DNA of 64,000 bases from Thermothelomyces thermophilus ATCC 42464. Taxonomy: Eukaryota; Ascomycota; Sordariomycetes; Sordariales; Chaetomiaceae. The position numbers were made by a program, and so were the translations under genes. Shown here in pieces: positions 34,293 through 45,014 of the stretch; the stretch's first letter is position 1; the number at the start of each line of letters is the position of its first letter. The notes beneath the pieces are model-generated. The model saw only the letters and a program-made list of their open reading frames with translations, had not been told where the DNA came from and made no database searches. The DNA lies in the NCBI RefSeq assembly GCF_000226095.1, contig NC_016473.1, forward strand, positions 2,728,001 to 2,792,000. Reading direction: 5' to 3'.

Positions 34293-35803
34293 GATGTCCA
34301 CGCTGCCACAGCCGTAGGTGATGGGCTGGAGCGCCCGACGAAAGTTGGGAAATATCCAGGTTCTGGAGATGACCGAGGTGCGATGATGGACGGGATCTCG
34401 AACGATCGACGTCCCGTTCCTGGAAGCGCCAAGGCCGACAAGTACTGTGTAGAGCTCGTGCACGGATGGCCTTCGTCTGATGAGGAGGGGGTTGAGCGTA
34501 ATGAGACGGAGGAATCGGGCTGGCGGGCGGGGTGTCAAGCTTGGGCTTGCCAAATGGCGATGTCGAGGAATCCCGGCCGAGGGGTGATGGCAGCTGAAGC
34601 TCACCCGTCGTAGCGCAGTGGGCGATTGGATGCGGAGCCGGGCCGGATCGATGGGCCTTCTGTCACGCTGCCTTCTCTCGTCTCTGTCTGTGTCCCGCCA
34701 GCTGCTCTCGCTCGGTCACCCGGCCCAGGAAGGACTGCGGGACGGTCGAGTGCGCACTCGAGCACTGGTCGGATCTGCTGATGGCAATCGGAAAGTAATA
34801 AAAATGCTGGAACTGCGCGACGTTCGAGCGTTGTGCCTCGAACTTTGAATTGGCAAGCAGGCGGCAGAGAAGGAACCTTATCGAAGTCGCTACGGAGCTG
34901 AGTGGGCAGGCTGAACCCTCAAGTGACTTACCACCACAGTTAGGTGTGCCCGAAGTAGTGTACTGTACCCACCCTGCCCGGGATTGGTGCCACGGCAGGG
35001 GGGCAAGTCCCGACTGGAGCAGCCACAGCTCTCTAACATACACTAGGCAGTTCGTGGTTTGCTGTAAATGGTTTGCAGCACGTCATGCAACGCGTTCATC
35101 CAGAAACGCGACGCGAATTAATGGCATGACAGCTGAGAAAGGCATGCAGTTCCCTTGTGGCTGTATTTTGGCAGTGCACTTTCAATTTTGTGGGCAGTTG
35201 CGGAGGAGGGAGCTGCTGTGCAATCAGACACACCCAAGGTAAAACAAACAATCTCATATCTGAACCTTTACCACTCTTGACTGCTGGCACTCGTCCTACT
35301 ATCGAAACAGGATATCATACTTTTGTATCTCAAAGATTAGGTGCTTTCCTGGGACGGGTATAGAGTCTTCACGCAGAACACGACGAATTATTTACGGAGA
35401 ATGGATGATGGGAGCAACCAAGTACGCAGCATACGTGTTAAATGCACTCCGTACTTTTTAAATACACAGAGCACACACCCGGGCAGCAATGGAATTCGGC
35501 CCTCCTGGGCGCGGGGTCGCTCCGGTCCCCATCCCGACGTGCTGTCATAGGCTCCATGGTTACATTGTGGGAGGGTCCAGAACCAGAAAGCTTGAAAGTT
35601 TATGTAAGCTCGGCACCTCGGCCCCCCGCCCGGGCTGTGACTGGTTGGCAGTCAACATTTCAATTACTGGCCGGCGATTGCCGGGCGCTCGGGGCAGATC
35701 TTTGCGCCTCGACAATCGGCGGCGTCATTCGATTTCACTGCCCTAATCCCGCGTCAAGCATCTGTAGCTACCACTCTCCCAGCAACCTCCCACATCTTCT
35801 GCA
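34293..35803. other. 1.5-kb divergent gap TEM1/GCV3
   Basis: Promoter region of both genes. It contains a GTACTGTAC motif at 34960-34968. No gene recognised. Confidence 0.45.
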
Positions 35804-36381
35804 ATGGCTTCAATTGCTCGGTGCTTGAGGGTCGCCCGGCCCACGGCTTTCTCTGCCGTTGTCAGGAGCTCGGTTTCCCGCGGCGTCGCCGCCCGCTCCT
35901 TTTCCGTCACCGCTTCGAGTGAGGATGCCCCAAGATAAGCCTATCTGAAGTGATCGCTGCTGACCGATTTCGAGATGCCTTAAGGAGATATACCAAGGAA
36001 CACGAGTGGATCGATATCTCTGCCGACAAGAAGACGGGCGTCGTGGGCATCAGCGAGTATGCCGCCAAGCAGCTGGGCGATATCGTCTACGTTGAGCTGC
36101 CCGAAGAGGGCAAGGAGGTAGGGGCTGGCGACGCCATTGGCGCCGTCGAGTCCGTGAAGAGCGCTGCCGACATCAACGCCCCGGTTTCCTGCAAAATCAC
36201 GCAGGTCAACCTGGTGCTGGAGGAGAAGCCGGGCACCATCAATCAGGTTGCCGAGGACGACTCGCACGGCGGCGGCTGGATTGCCAAGGTCCAGCTCACC
36301 GAGCAAGGGTTGAAAGAGTTTGAAGAGTTGCTGGATGATGCTGAGTACGAGAAGTTCACCGCCGAAGAGGGTCATCACTGA
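35804..36381 (+). CDS. gcv3: Glycine cleavage system H protein, mitochondrial
   Basis: Exons 35804-35918 and 35975-36381 with a 56-bp intron (CTGAC branch, acceptor TTCGAG) give 173 residues. The H protein carries the lipoyl arm that shuttles the aminomethyl group between the P, T and L proteins of glycine decarboxylase. An N-terminal mitochondrial presequence (MASIARCLRVARPTAFSAVV..., with an RSFSV cleavage-like site) precedes the lipoyl domain. The lipoyl attachment site is Lys100 in ESVKSAADI, with the family motif YVELPEEG upstream. The junction TAS/NALRRYTKEHEW was the only one keeping the frame. Convergent with HEM3. Confidence 0.94.
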
Positions 36382-36733
36382 AGGGTCCCCTCCCGGCAGT
36401 TGTGGATTACGGTGGGCAAGGCTGGGAAGGGCAGGGCGTTGAAAGCGCTGGGGTCATGGTTTTCTCGGACAGTTCAACCTGATAGACGCAGGGGCCTAAA
36501 AAGGATTTGTACAAACATGGCCACTGGGGCAACCGGGATTCGGTTTCGAGCATTTCAATTCGAACGGGCGTTCAACAGGGGGCAATGACAGATCGTGACA
36601 CAGACAGAAGCCGCTCTCAACGGCTGCTCCAGGGAGCAAGATAAAAGCCAGGAGTTGACGAGCGGAGAGAAGATAGCACGTTTCAAGACCATCGCGGTCT
36701 CTTGGCTACTACGGTACACAATCTACCTTTTTA
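36382..36733. other. Convergent 3' gap GCV3/HEM3
   Basis: 352 bp between stop codons; nothing recognised. Confidence 0.45.
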
Positions 36734-37777
36734 TCATGCGTCGCCAACCTTCAGGGCCGCCCCTGATGCCCGCCCTTTGTTGATGTCGTCCAATATTTGT
36801 TGTGCTCCCATCCCGGCCAGTTTCCGGGCCAGCTCCTTGCCCATAGCCTCCGCCTGCGCGAGACTGTCGATCTCCTCTATCCTCTCGCCATCGACAGACT
36901 GGCTGCCATCTAGACTCACCACCACCGCTCGGAGGCGAAGTTTCCTCTTCTTCTGGCCGGCCTCTTCCTCTTCTAGCCACGCCGTCTCCACCCCAATTGG
37001 CACGCTGCATCCGCCCTCCAGCGTCCGCATGACACTCCGTTCCGCGAAGCACGCGATCATGGTGGGAGTATCCTCCACGGCCTTGAGCAGTTCCTTCATC
37101 TCCTGGTCGTCCTCCCGCACCTCCAAACCCAGCGCCCCCTGACCGACGGCATGCAGCAAACCACCGCCCTCGGTGTTCGAATCGAGGTACTGAGCAATCC
37201 TCTCGCCAAAGTTTAACCTTAGCAGGCCTGCGGCAGCAAGAATGATCGCATCGAACCCTTCCTCATCGCATTTCCTCAAACGCGTCTCGATGTTACCCCT
37301 CACATCCCGGAACACCAGGCCGGGATACTTGCTCCTCAGCTGGGCCGCCCGGCGCACGCTGCTGGTCCCGACCACCGCCCCCTGCGGCAGGTCCTTGAGC
37401 GTCTTGAATTTCCCCGCCTCCTGGTGCGCCTTGCTGAAGACGACCACGTCCCTCGGGTCCTCGCGGGCGGTCACGCAGCCCAGGACGCAGCCGGCGGGCA
37501 GCGAGGTCGGCATGTCCTTGAGCGAGTGCACGACGACGTCGAGCTCGCGCGACGCCAGCTTGGCCTCGAGCTCCGACGTCCAGAGGCCCTTGCCGAGCGC
37601 GGGCAGGGGCGTCGTCTTGTCGCGGTCGCCCATCGTCGCCATCGCGTGCACCTCGAAGGTCAGGTGCGGGTGGGCGCGCTGGAGCGTCTCGATGACGAGC
37701 TCGGTCTGGCGCAGGGCGAGCGCCGAGCGGCGCGTGCCGACCTTGATGGTAGTGCGGGGGGCGCTTGGGGTGGCCAT
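36734..37777 (-). CDS. hem3: Porphobilinogen deaminase (hydroxymethylbilane synthase)
   Basis: Single exon, 347 residues. It joins four porphobilinogen molecules into hydroxymethylbilane, the third step of heme synthesis, in the cytosol. Seen: KVGTRRSALALRQTE at the N-terminus, the VVVHSLKDMPT motif (81-91), the GTSSVRRAAQLR segment (137-148), RGNIETRLRK (160-169), and the cofactor-attachment Cys257 in EGGCSVPIGV, which binds the dipyrromethane primer. Length is as expected for fungi. The ATG at 37777 is preceded by a CCCTAACCC box on the coding strand (37794-37802). Confidence 0.96.
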   Translation of the reverse strand: MATPSAPRTTIKVGTRRSALALRQTELVIETLQRAHPHLTFEVHAMATMGDRDKTTPLPALGKGLWTSELEAKLASRELDVVVHSLKDMPTSLPAGCVLGCVTAREDPRDVVVFSKAHQEAGKFKTLKDLPQGAVVGTSSVRRAAQLRSKYPGLVFRDVRGNIETRLRKCDEEGFDAIILAAAGLLRLNFGERIAQYLDSNTEGGGLLHAVGQGALGLEVREDDQEMKELLKAVEDTPTMIACFAERSVMRTLEGGCSVPIGVETAWLEEEEAGQKKRKLRLRAVVVSLDGSQSVDGERIEEIDSLAQAEAMGKELARKLAGMGAQQILDDINKGRASGAALKVGDA

Positions 37778-38559
37778 TGTGGACGGGGGTGGTGGGTTAG
37801 GGAAAATTCTCGAGGCCCACTGTTGGTTCTCTCGTTCGGAATTGGGGACCGGTTGATCAATATCAGGTTGAAGTTGGTTTGCTGAGGTGGTCGCCGGAGG
37901 AAGGAATCAATTGGTCGCCCCCGCTGCAAAAGAGAGGTAACGCAGTGCCGATGTTGGATATCGCGATGCAATGGACGGGGGGGGGGGAGGGGGGGGGCAG
38001 TGGTTTCGGATTCACGGCGGGGCAGAGTTTTGCCGCTGAGGTTGCGCGAGATCATGGCTGGAGTGGGAACGCGGGGGCGGGGTAATGGAGTTTGACTAGG
38101 TACAGTACTGTACGGACTACATACATACAACAGCACAGGTCCGGCCAAGAAGAGCCCTCTAGGACAATTCAAGCTTTATTAGGGGAGAACTTTGATAAAC
38201 AGACGAAAACGGCGTCTTTTCTCAATTTAGTTATTAATTTCTGTTGAAAATTACATGCCTCTTCTTTCCGCTGTGCGAGATCCAAAACATGTTTGCACAG
38301 GACCATCATAACCAATCCTTCGGCCGGGACTTGCACAAAGCTTTGCCAAGACTGCCCATGTCCTGACAGATCGAGATGCTTGTACGGGATACAGCTTGCT
38401 CAAAGGAATGACGAAGGGTGGGCATTCCGTAACAATGGCCAGAGAACATTCCTCAATCGACTAGTAAGTTGTTTGAAGCTGCACAAAATATTCGGAAGCT
38501 CGGTTGATAGTTTTGTTCGCGAATATCCAAGCGTTGTTAATTCTCGATTTGTCAAACCG
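37778..38559. promoter_or_regulatory. HEM3 upstream region with telobox, G-tract and GTAC palindrome
   Basis: Includes GGGTTAGGG (37794-37802, + strand), a G-tract of about 21 bases at 37977-37997, and the perfect 14-bp palindrome GTACAGTACTGTAC at 38100-38113. The right part is the 3' region of the next minus-strand gene. No other gene seen. Confidence 0.5.
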
Positions 38560-39209
38560 TTAAGGGCCTTGCGAATTGGTACCCTCTTCAGCTTGCTGGA
38601 TGTGAGGTTAGAATGGTCAAAATGCGACCACTGATGGACTCTCGCCACTCGCTTACCTCAGGAGAGCTGTTCGTTTGGGAGGTCGCTGCGAGAGCCTCGG
38701 TTGAACTCGATTCGGGCGGCGTTGGGGAGTCTTCTACATTGCTGCTGCTGCTTGAACTTGTGGGGTTGACGTTTTGGGTCTTCTGAATGCCTTCCTCAGC
38801 TTTGGCTGTGGTGTCAGGTTTGATACTGGCCGCAGACTTGTGTTCTTTTGGAGCAGGTTCTGAGGACTGAGCATGAACCTCTTCACCGTGCCTAGGCTGT
38901 GCATCGCGGCTCTTGCTTCGAAGATAAAGCAGACCCGGAATCGTGACTGCAACAGCAGCAACTTGCCTGTACAGATCGGGCCCCAACAAATGGTCAGTTC
39001 CGGCCTAAGAATGTCACTGAACAGAAATATATTGCTTGTAACACGACGCCATCGTAAGCTTACCATGGTGTTTCATTGGATTCCGCAATGCGCTCTTGGA
39101 GACTAGCATAGCCTCTCCTACCAGCAATTTGTCCGAGCGAAGAGGGCCGAGAAAAGCCGCTGGTTAGCCGAGCACTCGGTCGAAGCAGCGAGCGTTTGCC
39201 TATAATCAT
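38560..39209 (-). CDS. Small predicted mitochondrial single-pass membrane protein, function unknown
   Basis: Exons 39209-39064, 38966-38657 and 38595-38560 (introns 97 and 61 bp) give 163 residues. I do not recognise a named family. The N-terminus (MIIGKRSLLRPSARLTSGFS) is basic and hydroxylated, with RRGYAS like a mitochondrial presequence. The hydrophobic span PWQVAAVAVTIPGLLYL begins exactly at the exon 1/2 junction (TG/G for Trp). The remainder is a polar, Ser/Pro/Glu-rich disordered tail. Splicing intron 2 (GTAAGC donor, TTCTAAC branch, CCAG acceptor) gives the tail ending EQAEEGTNSQGP; retaining it gives a different short tail ending at 38588. Similar short proteins with an ETPW-VTIPG core exist in other fungi, from memory. 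Confidence 0.75.
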
Positions 39210-40418
39210 GTTTCGTAGCTGGTCTGGTGTCTCGGGAAGGCTCAGAGCTGGGTTCTGGCAGTTCTGAGAGACAGTTGTGAACCAAGTCTTGAACTGGGCC
39301 TGGGGGGGGGTTATAACATGGATGGGGATGGAAGGTTGGGGAGGAGTCCAGTGACGTATTTCGCGACTTAGAATCCACGGAGTTCAGGTAGACGCATCAC
39401 TAGCCAAAGCTTCTTCCAAATATCCTCCCTATTTAACGGCTACTCGTCCACTCCTGGACGACAGATGTCCGAATGAAGTGTTAGCAACTCTCAGGGTGCC
39501 ATCATGTCAGGCAAGCATCGCGCAGACACCAGAATGCAGATCATAGGCACCACTTCCCGCTCACGTTGAAGGGACCCAAGTCTGGTAGCGGGTCCGCGTG
39601 GTTTTCCCACTTATTGGAATCCTCCAGACTGGAGTCACACTACTTTACATTCCCCGTGCGCAATACGTAGTTCGTATCTAAGGTAGTTCTTTCAGAGCCG
39701 CCAACTTAGGTGAAGTGCTAGTGCGAAGTTGCCAAGGCGAAAGCACACTATTGCGAAACGCTGCGTATTAATCAACTCACTCAACAGATAACTCATTGAA
39801 CTAACTGAATCTGGTACAAAAGCAACGTATCTCCATGCAGTGCCTCGCATCCAAGCTTGTGTGGTGTTCTGCAGGGACTTGTACCCAGTATTCCATAGCT
39901 CCGTACAGAGTATTACCGATTACTCCGTGGCATGGAGGCTGAAAGAACCCACTTCAACCCCGCAGCCCCACCTGAGCTTCACTTACGCTTGCCCCACAGG
40001 AAGGAAGTACGGAGTAGGTCTCCCCACATCGCAATTGCACCTTGAGGCTGCCTGATATCGGTGGGAGGTGCAACGGCGAGAGCAACGGGAACCGACACCA
40101 ACAACCGTCAACAGTCAACAGCGAAGGTATTCCCAACACAACAGCTGCTGGGCCAGTGGAGGAAATCCCCTGGTATTTCAATTCTTTTTATTCGGGGTTG
40201 TTGGCGTGGTCACATGAGCTTCTAAAACCTGACCTGGTATTGCTGCTTGCACCCCGCAGGTAGGTCTGCCGCTCCTTTAGACGTGGACGGAACAAGGCGT
40301 ATTTGGACCGCTGACTGCGAATCTATGCTTTCACCAGAGAGGCATCACTGTTCGTCTCTTAGATTACTGGATAATCATCAAATCGTGATATCTGCGTCGA
40401 TCCTACCCATCAACGATC
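39210..40418. other. 1.2-kb divergent gap before CAND1
   Basis: Promoter region; G-run at 39302-39311. No gene recognised. Confidence 0.45.
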
Positions 40419-43400
40419 ATGGCGACTACCCTCCCGGCAAACCCGACCCCGCAGACGGTCAGCCAGCTTCTGACCAAAATCACCGACGTCGACCCCGACT
40501 TCCGGTTTATGGCTCTCAACGATTTACTCACGGTATTCAACACTGCGAAAAACGACTTCCTGAATCACGACTTCAATACGGCGGCTCGGACCGTCGACCA
40601 TGTTGTCCGCGCGCTGGACGATCAGAACGGCGAGGTTCAGAACCAGGCGATAAAATGGTAAGATGAGCCAACGATAAGAGTCGTTTCTTGGGAGTACTGG
40701 CGGAGTCTGACCTTGTCTTGCAGTCTCGGCCCTTTAGTCAAGAAGGTCACCCCGCAATTAATCGCTCCGATGATGGAGAAGCTCTGCAGCCTGAAACTGA
40801 AGAATTCGGTCGACAACTCCATCCCATCCATGGCGATCAGAGCCGTGGTAGAGGCTTTGCCTCGCCCAGTGCCTGGCGTGGCGCCGTCCAAGGAGGTCAA
40901 CGAGGCATATTCTAGTCTTAGCCGCGTGCTTATTCCGCGCTTTCTTGGTCGTGCCGGCCCACCCGGCAAGTCCAGCCCGGGTCTACTCGACCCCGAAGAT
41001 CCAAATTCCGATTCCGTCGATGTACTCATTGAGGTAGTCCGGTGCTTCGGGCCCATGCTGCAGTCGTTTGAGATTGAGGCCCTTCATAATGCCGTCGTTA
41101 CCATTCTTGAGAAAGACAGAGGCAACTCGGTGGTTAAAAAGAGGGCAGTTGTTGCTATCTCGATGCTCGCCCACTATCTTTCCGACGAACTGCTCTCTGC
41201 TTTCATCAAGCGCGTTTCCGGGGTATTGGGCCAGTTGCAGCTGAAGGATTCCACTCGCCGACTTTACATCACGGTCCTAGGCTCCATGGCTCGGTCCATC
41301 CCTTACCGATTCGGGTTTCACCTTGCGGAGTTGGCACCTTTGGTTCTCCGCGTTTTGAGCGAAGAGGAGCTTCAGGCACAGCTTGAGGAGATCAACGAGG
41401 GCGGAGGGGCGACCCTCGAGTTCAACGAAGTTCGCGAGGCAGCACTAGTCGCCTTGGAAGCCTTCCTTTCGTCGTGTCCGACACAAATGCGTCCCTTCAC
41501 AAACGAAGCCATCGATGCCTGCCTCCGCTACCTGAAGTACGATCCAAACTATGCGTTTGACGAAGACGAGGAAATGGAAGACGAGGAGGAGGACGAAGAC
41601 GAGTTTGAGGAAGATGACGAGTTTGAGGCCGCTGGAGGCTTTGATGACGATGACGACGCGAGCTGGAAAGTTCGGCGGTGCGCGGCTAAAGGGCTGTACA
41701 CCATTATTTCGACCAGGAGCAGCGGCGACCTCCTCGATAGCGGGGTGCTCTACGGCACTGTGGCTCCAGCCCTGGTCAAAAGGTTCAACGAGCGAGAGGA
41801 AAACGTTCGTCTTGAAGTGCTCTCTGGAATGTCGCTCCTTGTACGGAAGACTGGAGAGGGAGTGCTACCCCAATTCTCCGCCGACGGTGTGCAGAGCGAG
41901 TACCTGAACCAGCCACCTGCCAGTCGGAAGCGGCGGCGCCAAAGCAGTGCCGGCGGCCCTTCCCCTTTTGGCCTCTCCTTGGACCCAACGACTTTGTCCG
42001 GCACCGGCCTCACTTCACCTACTAAGGAAAAGATTCCGGCAACTGGCCCTCGTGCCGAGCTGGCTAGACTGACCCCAGCCATAGTCAAATCCCTGACCAA
42101 GTTGCTCAAGGGCAAACTCATCCCGACGAAGCAGGCATGCATCAAGCTCCTGGACGATATAGTATGCGTGCAGTGGGGCGGTTTAGAATTATACTTCGAC
42201 CTGATTGTCGATCCTGTCATTGATGCAATCAAGCCATCGAGCGCTGCATCTACCTCTGCGTCTATGTCATCTACAGGCGGCGGTGCTTCTGCAACTGCCA
42301 CTACTCTCAGGATTGAGGCGCTTCGTCTAACCAGCGACATCTCAAAGAAACACTCGTCAGCCGTCCTGCAGCCTCACCTGTCTAAAATCGTCGCTGGCGT
42401 TGTTTCAGTCGCTCATGACCGTTTCTATAAGATCTCGGGAGAGGCCGTGCAGACTGCCGAGGAGCTGATCAAGGCTATCACTCCACCACGGTCTCGATCC
42501 ACGGCCCAAAACTTCAAGAATGAGCTCCAGAAGCTGTATGATATCGTCATCGATGGGGCGACTGCCAACGACGCGGACGCCGAGGTTCGTCAAAAGGCGA
42601 TCCACGCTCTCGGTACACTGTTAGCTCAAACAACCGGCACGGAGGGATCGGCTCTTTTACCTGATGAGAAGCGCAAGGCTTCGCTTACCTGCCTTCTCGA
42701 GAGACTGAAGAACGAGACGACGAGGCTAGCTGCCGTGCGCGCCATCGATACTGCCGCCGCGATGTCAGCGGATGCTGTTCAGTTCGAGCCGCATTGGACC
42801 CGCCAGGTGGTTGTTGAGCTGGCATCCCAATTGCGAAAGTCGAATCGTGCCCTGAGAGGATCAAGTGTCATGGCACTGAAGCATCTTACCTTGTCGCCCG
42901 CTACCAAAGGTGCCCTGGATGAGGCCACCGTGCGGACAGTCGTAGATGCGCTGACCCCTGTGATCAACAACAATGATGCTCAGCTGCTTGGCCCCGGCCT
43001 TCTTGCCCTGGCTCGTCTTACCCAGGACATGCCGAGCATCGTTCTGAACCCGCAGCTCATCGACGCTCTCTGCAGGTTGCTCCAGACCACTGTCGTTGGC
43101 ACGGTTCTCGATTCTCTGTTGGTTCTGGTCACCCAGGCGGGGCAAACTGGGCACGGAAAACCTCTGATGGGGGCGTTCCTCAAGGATGTCGGTGTCGGAG
43201 GCGACCCCTCGATTGTCGGAAAGGTGATTGGAACACTTCTGGTGGCCAGCGGTGATTCCGCCGGAGTCACTCTTGACAGCTTTGTCCAGGAAATCGAAAA
43301 CAACTCGTCAGACCTGACTCGAAGAAGCCTTGCGCTAGCTGTCATTGGCGAAGCTGGGTTGCGCCTCGGCAACAGATTCCCAATTCCACCGACATTATTC

Positions 43401-44666
43401 CTGCAGCAGTTCAGCAACGAGTACGACAAGGTGACACTCGCCGCGGCTGCCGCCCTTGGGCGGGCTGGAGCGGGTAATGTCTCTGTTTACCTGCCAGTAA
43501 TCTTACAGTCAATGCAGCAAAAGGGTGGCAGGCAATACATGCTTCTACAGTCGATCAAGGAAATTCTCCAGCAAGTTGCCGTCTCTTCAACCAACATCGG
43601 CGAGTTCTCTATGTCGATCTGGGAGCAGATACTGGCGGCCAGCGAGACCGAGGACAACAAGGCGGTTTGTGCTGAATGCGTTGGGCGAATGGTTATTATC
43701 GACCCAAAGACGTACATGCCCAAGTTGGAGGTTAGTTATTTGTCACTCAAGCCAACGATGTCTTGCTGTGCTAACACACCAGTAGTCCTTATTCAAGAAC
43801 ACCTCGGTTGCTCTAAGAGCCATCGCAGTCCAGGCTCTCCGGTATACCTTGCCAGACGACAACGATGCGTTCGATGCATATCTCAGGAACTCTCTTGTTG
43901 ATCTCCTCAAGATCGCGCTCGGCGATAACGAGATGGAGATTCGGCGCCACGCCATGTCCACGCTCACATCAGCAGCGCACAACAAGCCCGAACTGGTTTT
44001 GGCGCACCTCAACCACTTGATGCCGTTTGTGATGAACGAGACAGTAATCAAGCCAGAGCTCATCCGCGAGGTGCAGATGGGCCCATTCAAACATATCATT
44101 GACGACGGCCTGGAAGTGCGAAAGGTGCGTAGGCGCGTCCTCGTGGTCTCGGTATCCTGCTAACGTACTGTGCTTAGGCGGCGTACGAGACTCTCTATGC
44201 GCTGATGGAGACAGCCTTCTCCCGTGTGAGTATTATTGATCTCTATGACCGTATTGTTGCCGGCCTCTCCGACGACAATGACATCCGCGCCCTCTGCAAC
44301 TTGATGGTCTCAAAGTTGGTCTACCTCGACCCTGATGAGACTGTCCGGCGACTCGATTCGATCGCCGAGGGCTTCCGGAAAACCTTGTCTCATAAGCTCA
44401 AGGGCAACGCCGTCAAGCAAGAGATTGAGAAGCAAGAGGAGGCCAACAAGTCAGTGCTACGCCTCACGCTCCTGCTTGGGGACAAGCTTAACAAGAGTGC
44501 CCTCAACACGACCGGGGCTCAAGCTGCTGCTGGTGCCGCCGCCGGGTCGAACCAAGTCTGGACCAGCTATTGGGAGTGGGTCAATAGGGACTTCGCAACC
44601 CAGCTCAGGAGCATCAGAGATGAGAGCAAGGCTGTCGATCCGGCAGATGATGCCTCCGCTCCATAG
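40419..44666 (+). CDS. cand1: CAND1/TIP120, cullin-associated NEDD8-dissociated protein
   Basis: Exons 40419-40657, 40724-43730, 43786-44124 and 44178-44666 (introns 66, 55 and 53 bp) give 1357 residues. CAND1 wraps un-neddylated cullins and exchanges F-box/substrate-receptor modules of SCF ligases. The protein is alpha-helical HEAT-repeat throughout, opening with QLLTKITDVDPDFRFMALND. An acidic insert lies near residues 380-415 (DEDEEMEDEEEDEDEFEEDD), and a low-complexity linker follows around residues 490-530. The C-terminal TIP120 region (KPELIREVQMGPFKHIIDDG and AAYETLYALMETAFSRVSII) is intact. The acceptor of intron 2 is the second of two overlapping AGs; using the first would create an immediate stop. 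Confidence 0.94.
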
Positions 44667-45014
44667 GGAGTACCTTGCTGGTGCTGCACGATCCAAAGTT
44701 TGCACGAGACTGGTTCAGACCCGGCAAATCGTTGCCTAGCACAGGCTGATCGAGGGCTTGAACGGGACAGTTTGATGACTGGTCAGGGGTTAAGTTCCGA
44801 GCTCGTGTTGCGGTAGGTTACTGCCGGACCTTCTTCGCTCGGAATACCGCTGGCACACATACAAACCCCGGTGATGCGAAGGATGCCAAACAAGGATTAG
44901 CTTAGCGAACGAGAAAAACAAACGAATTGATATTCGGCGAGACACAATGATTACAAGATTAAGCATTACATATCCCTTCCGGCCCACTCCTGACTCGGGT
45001 TCTCCCAGCACTGC
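44667..45014. other. Convergent 3' gap CAND1/ERG7
   Basis: 348 bp between stop codons; nothing recognised. Confidence 0.45.
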
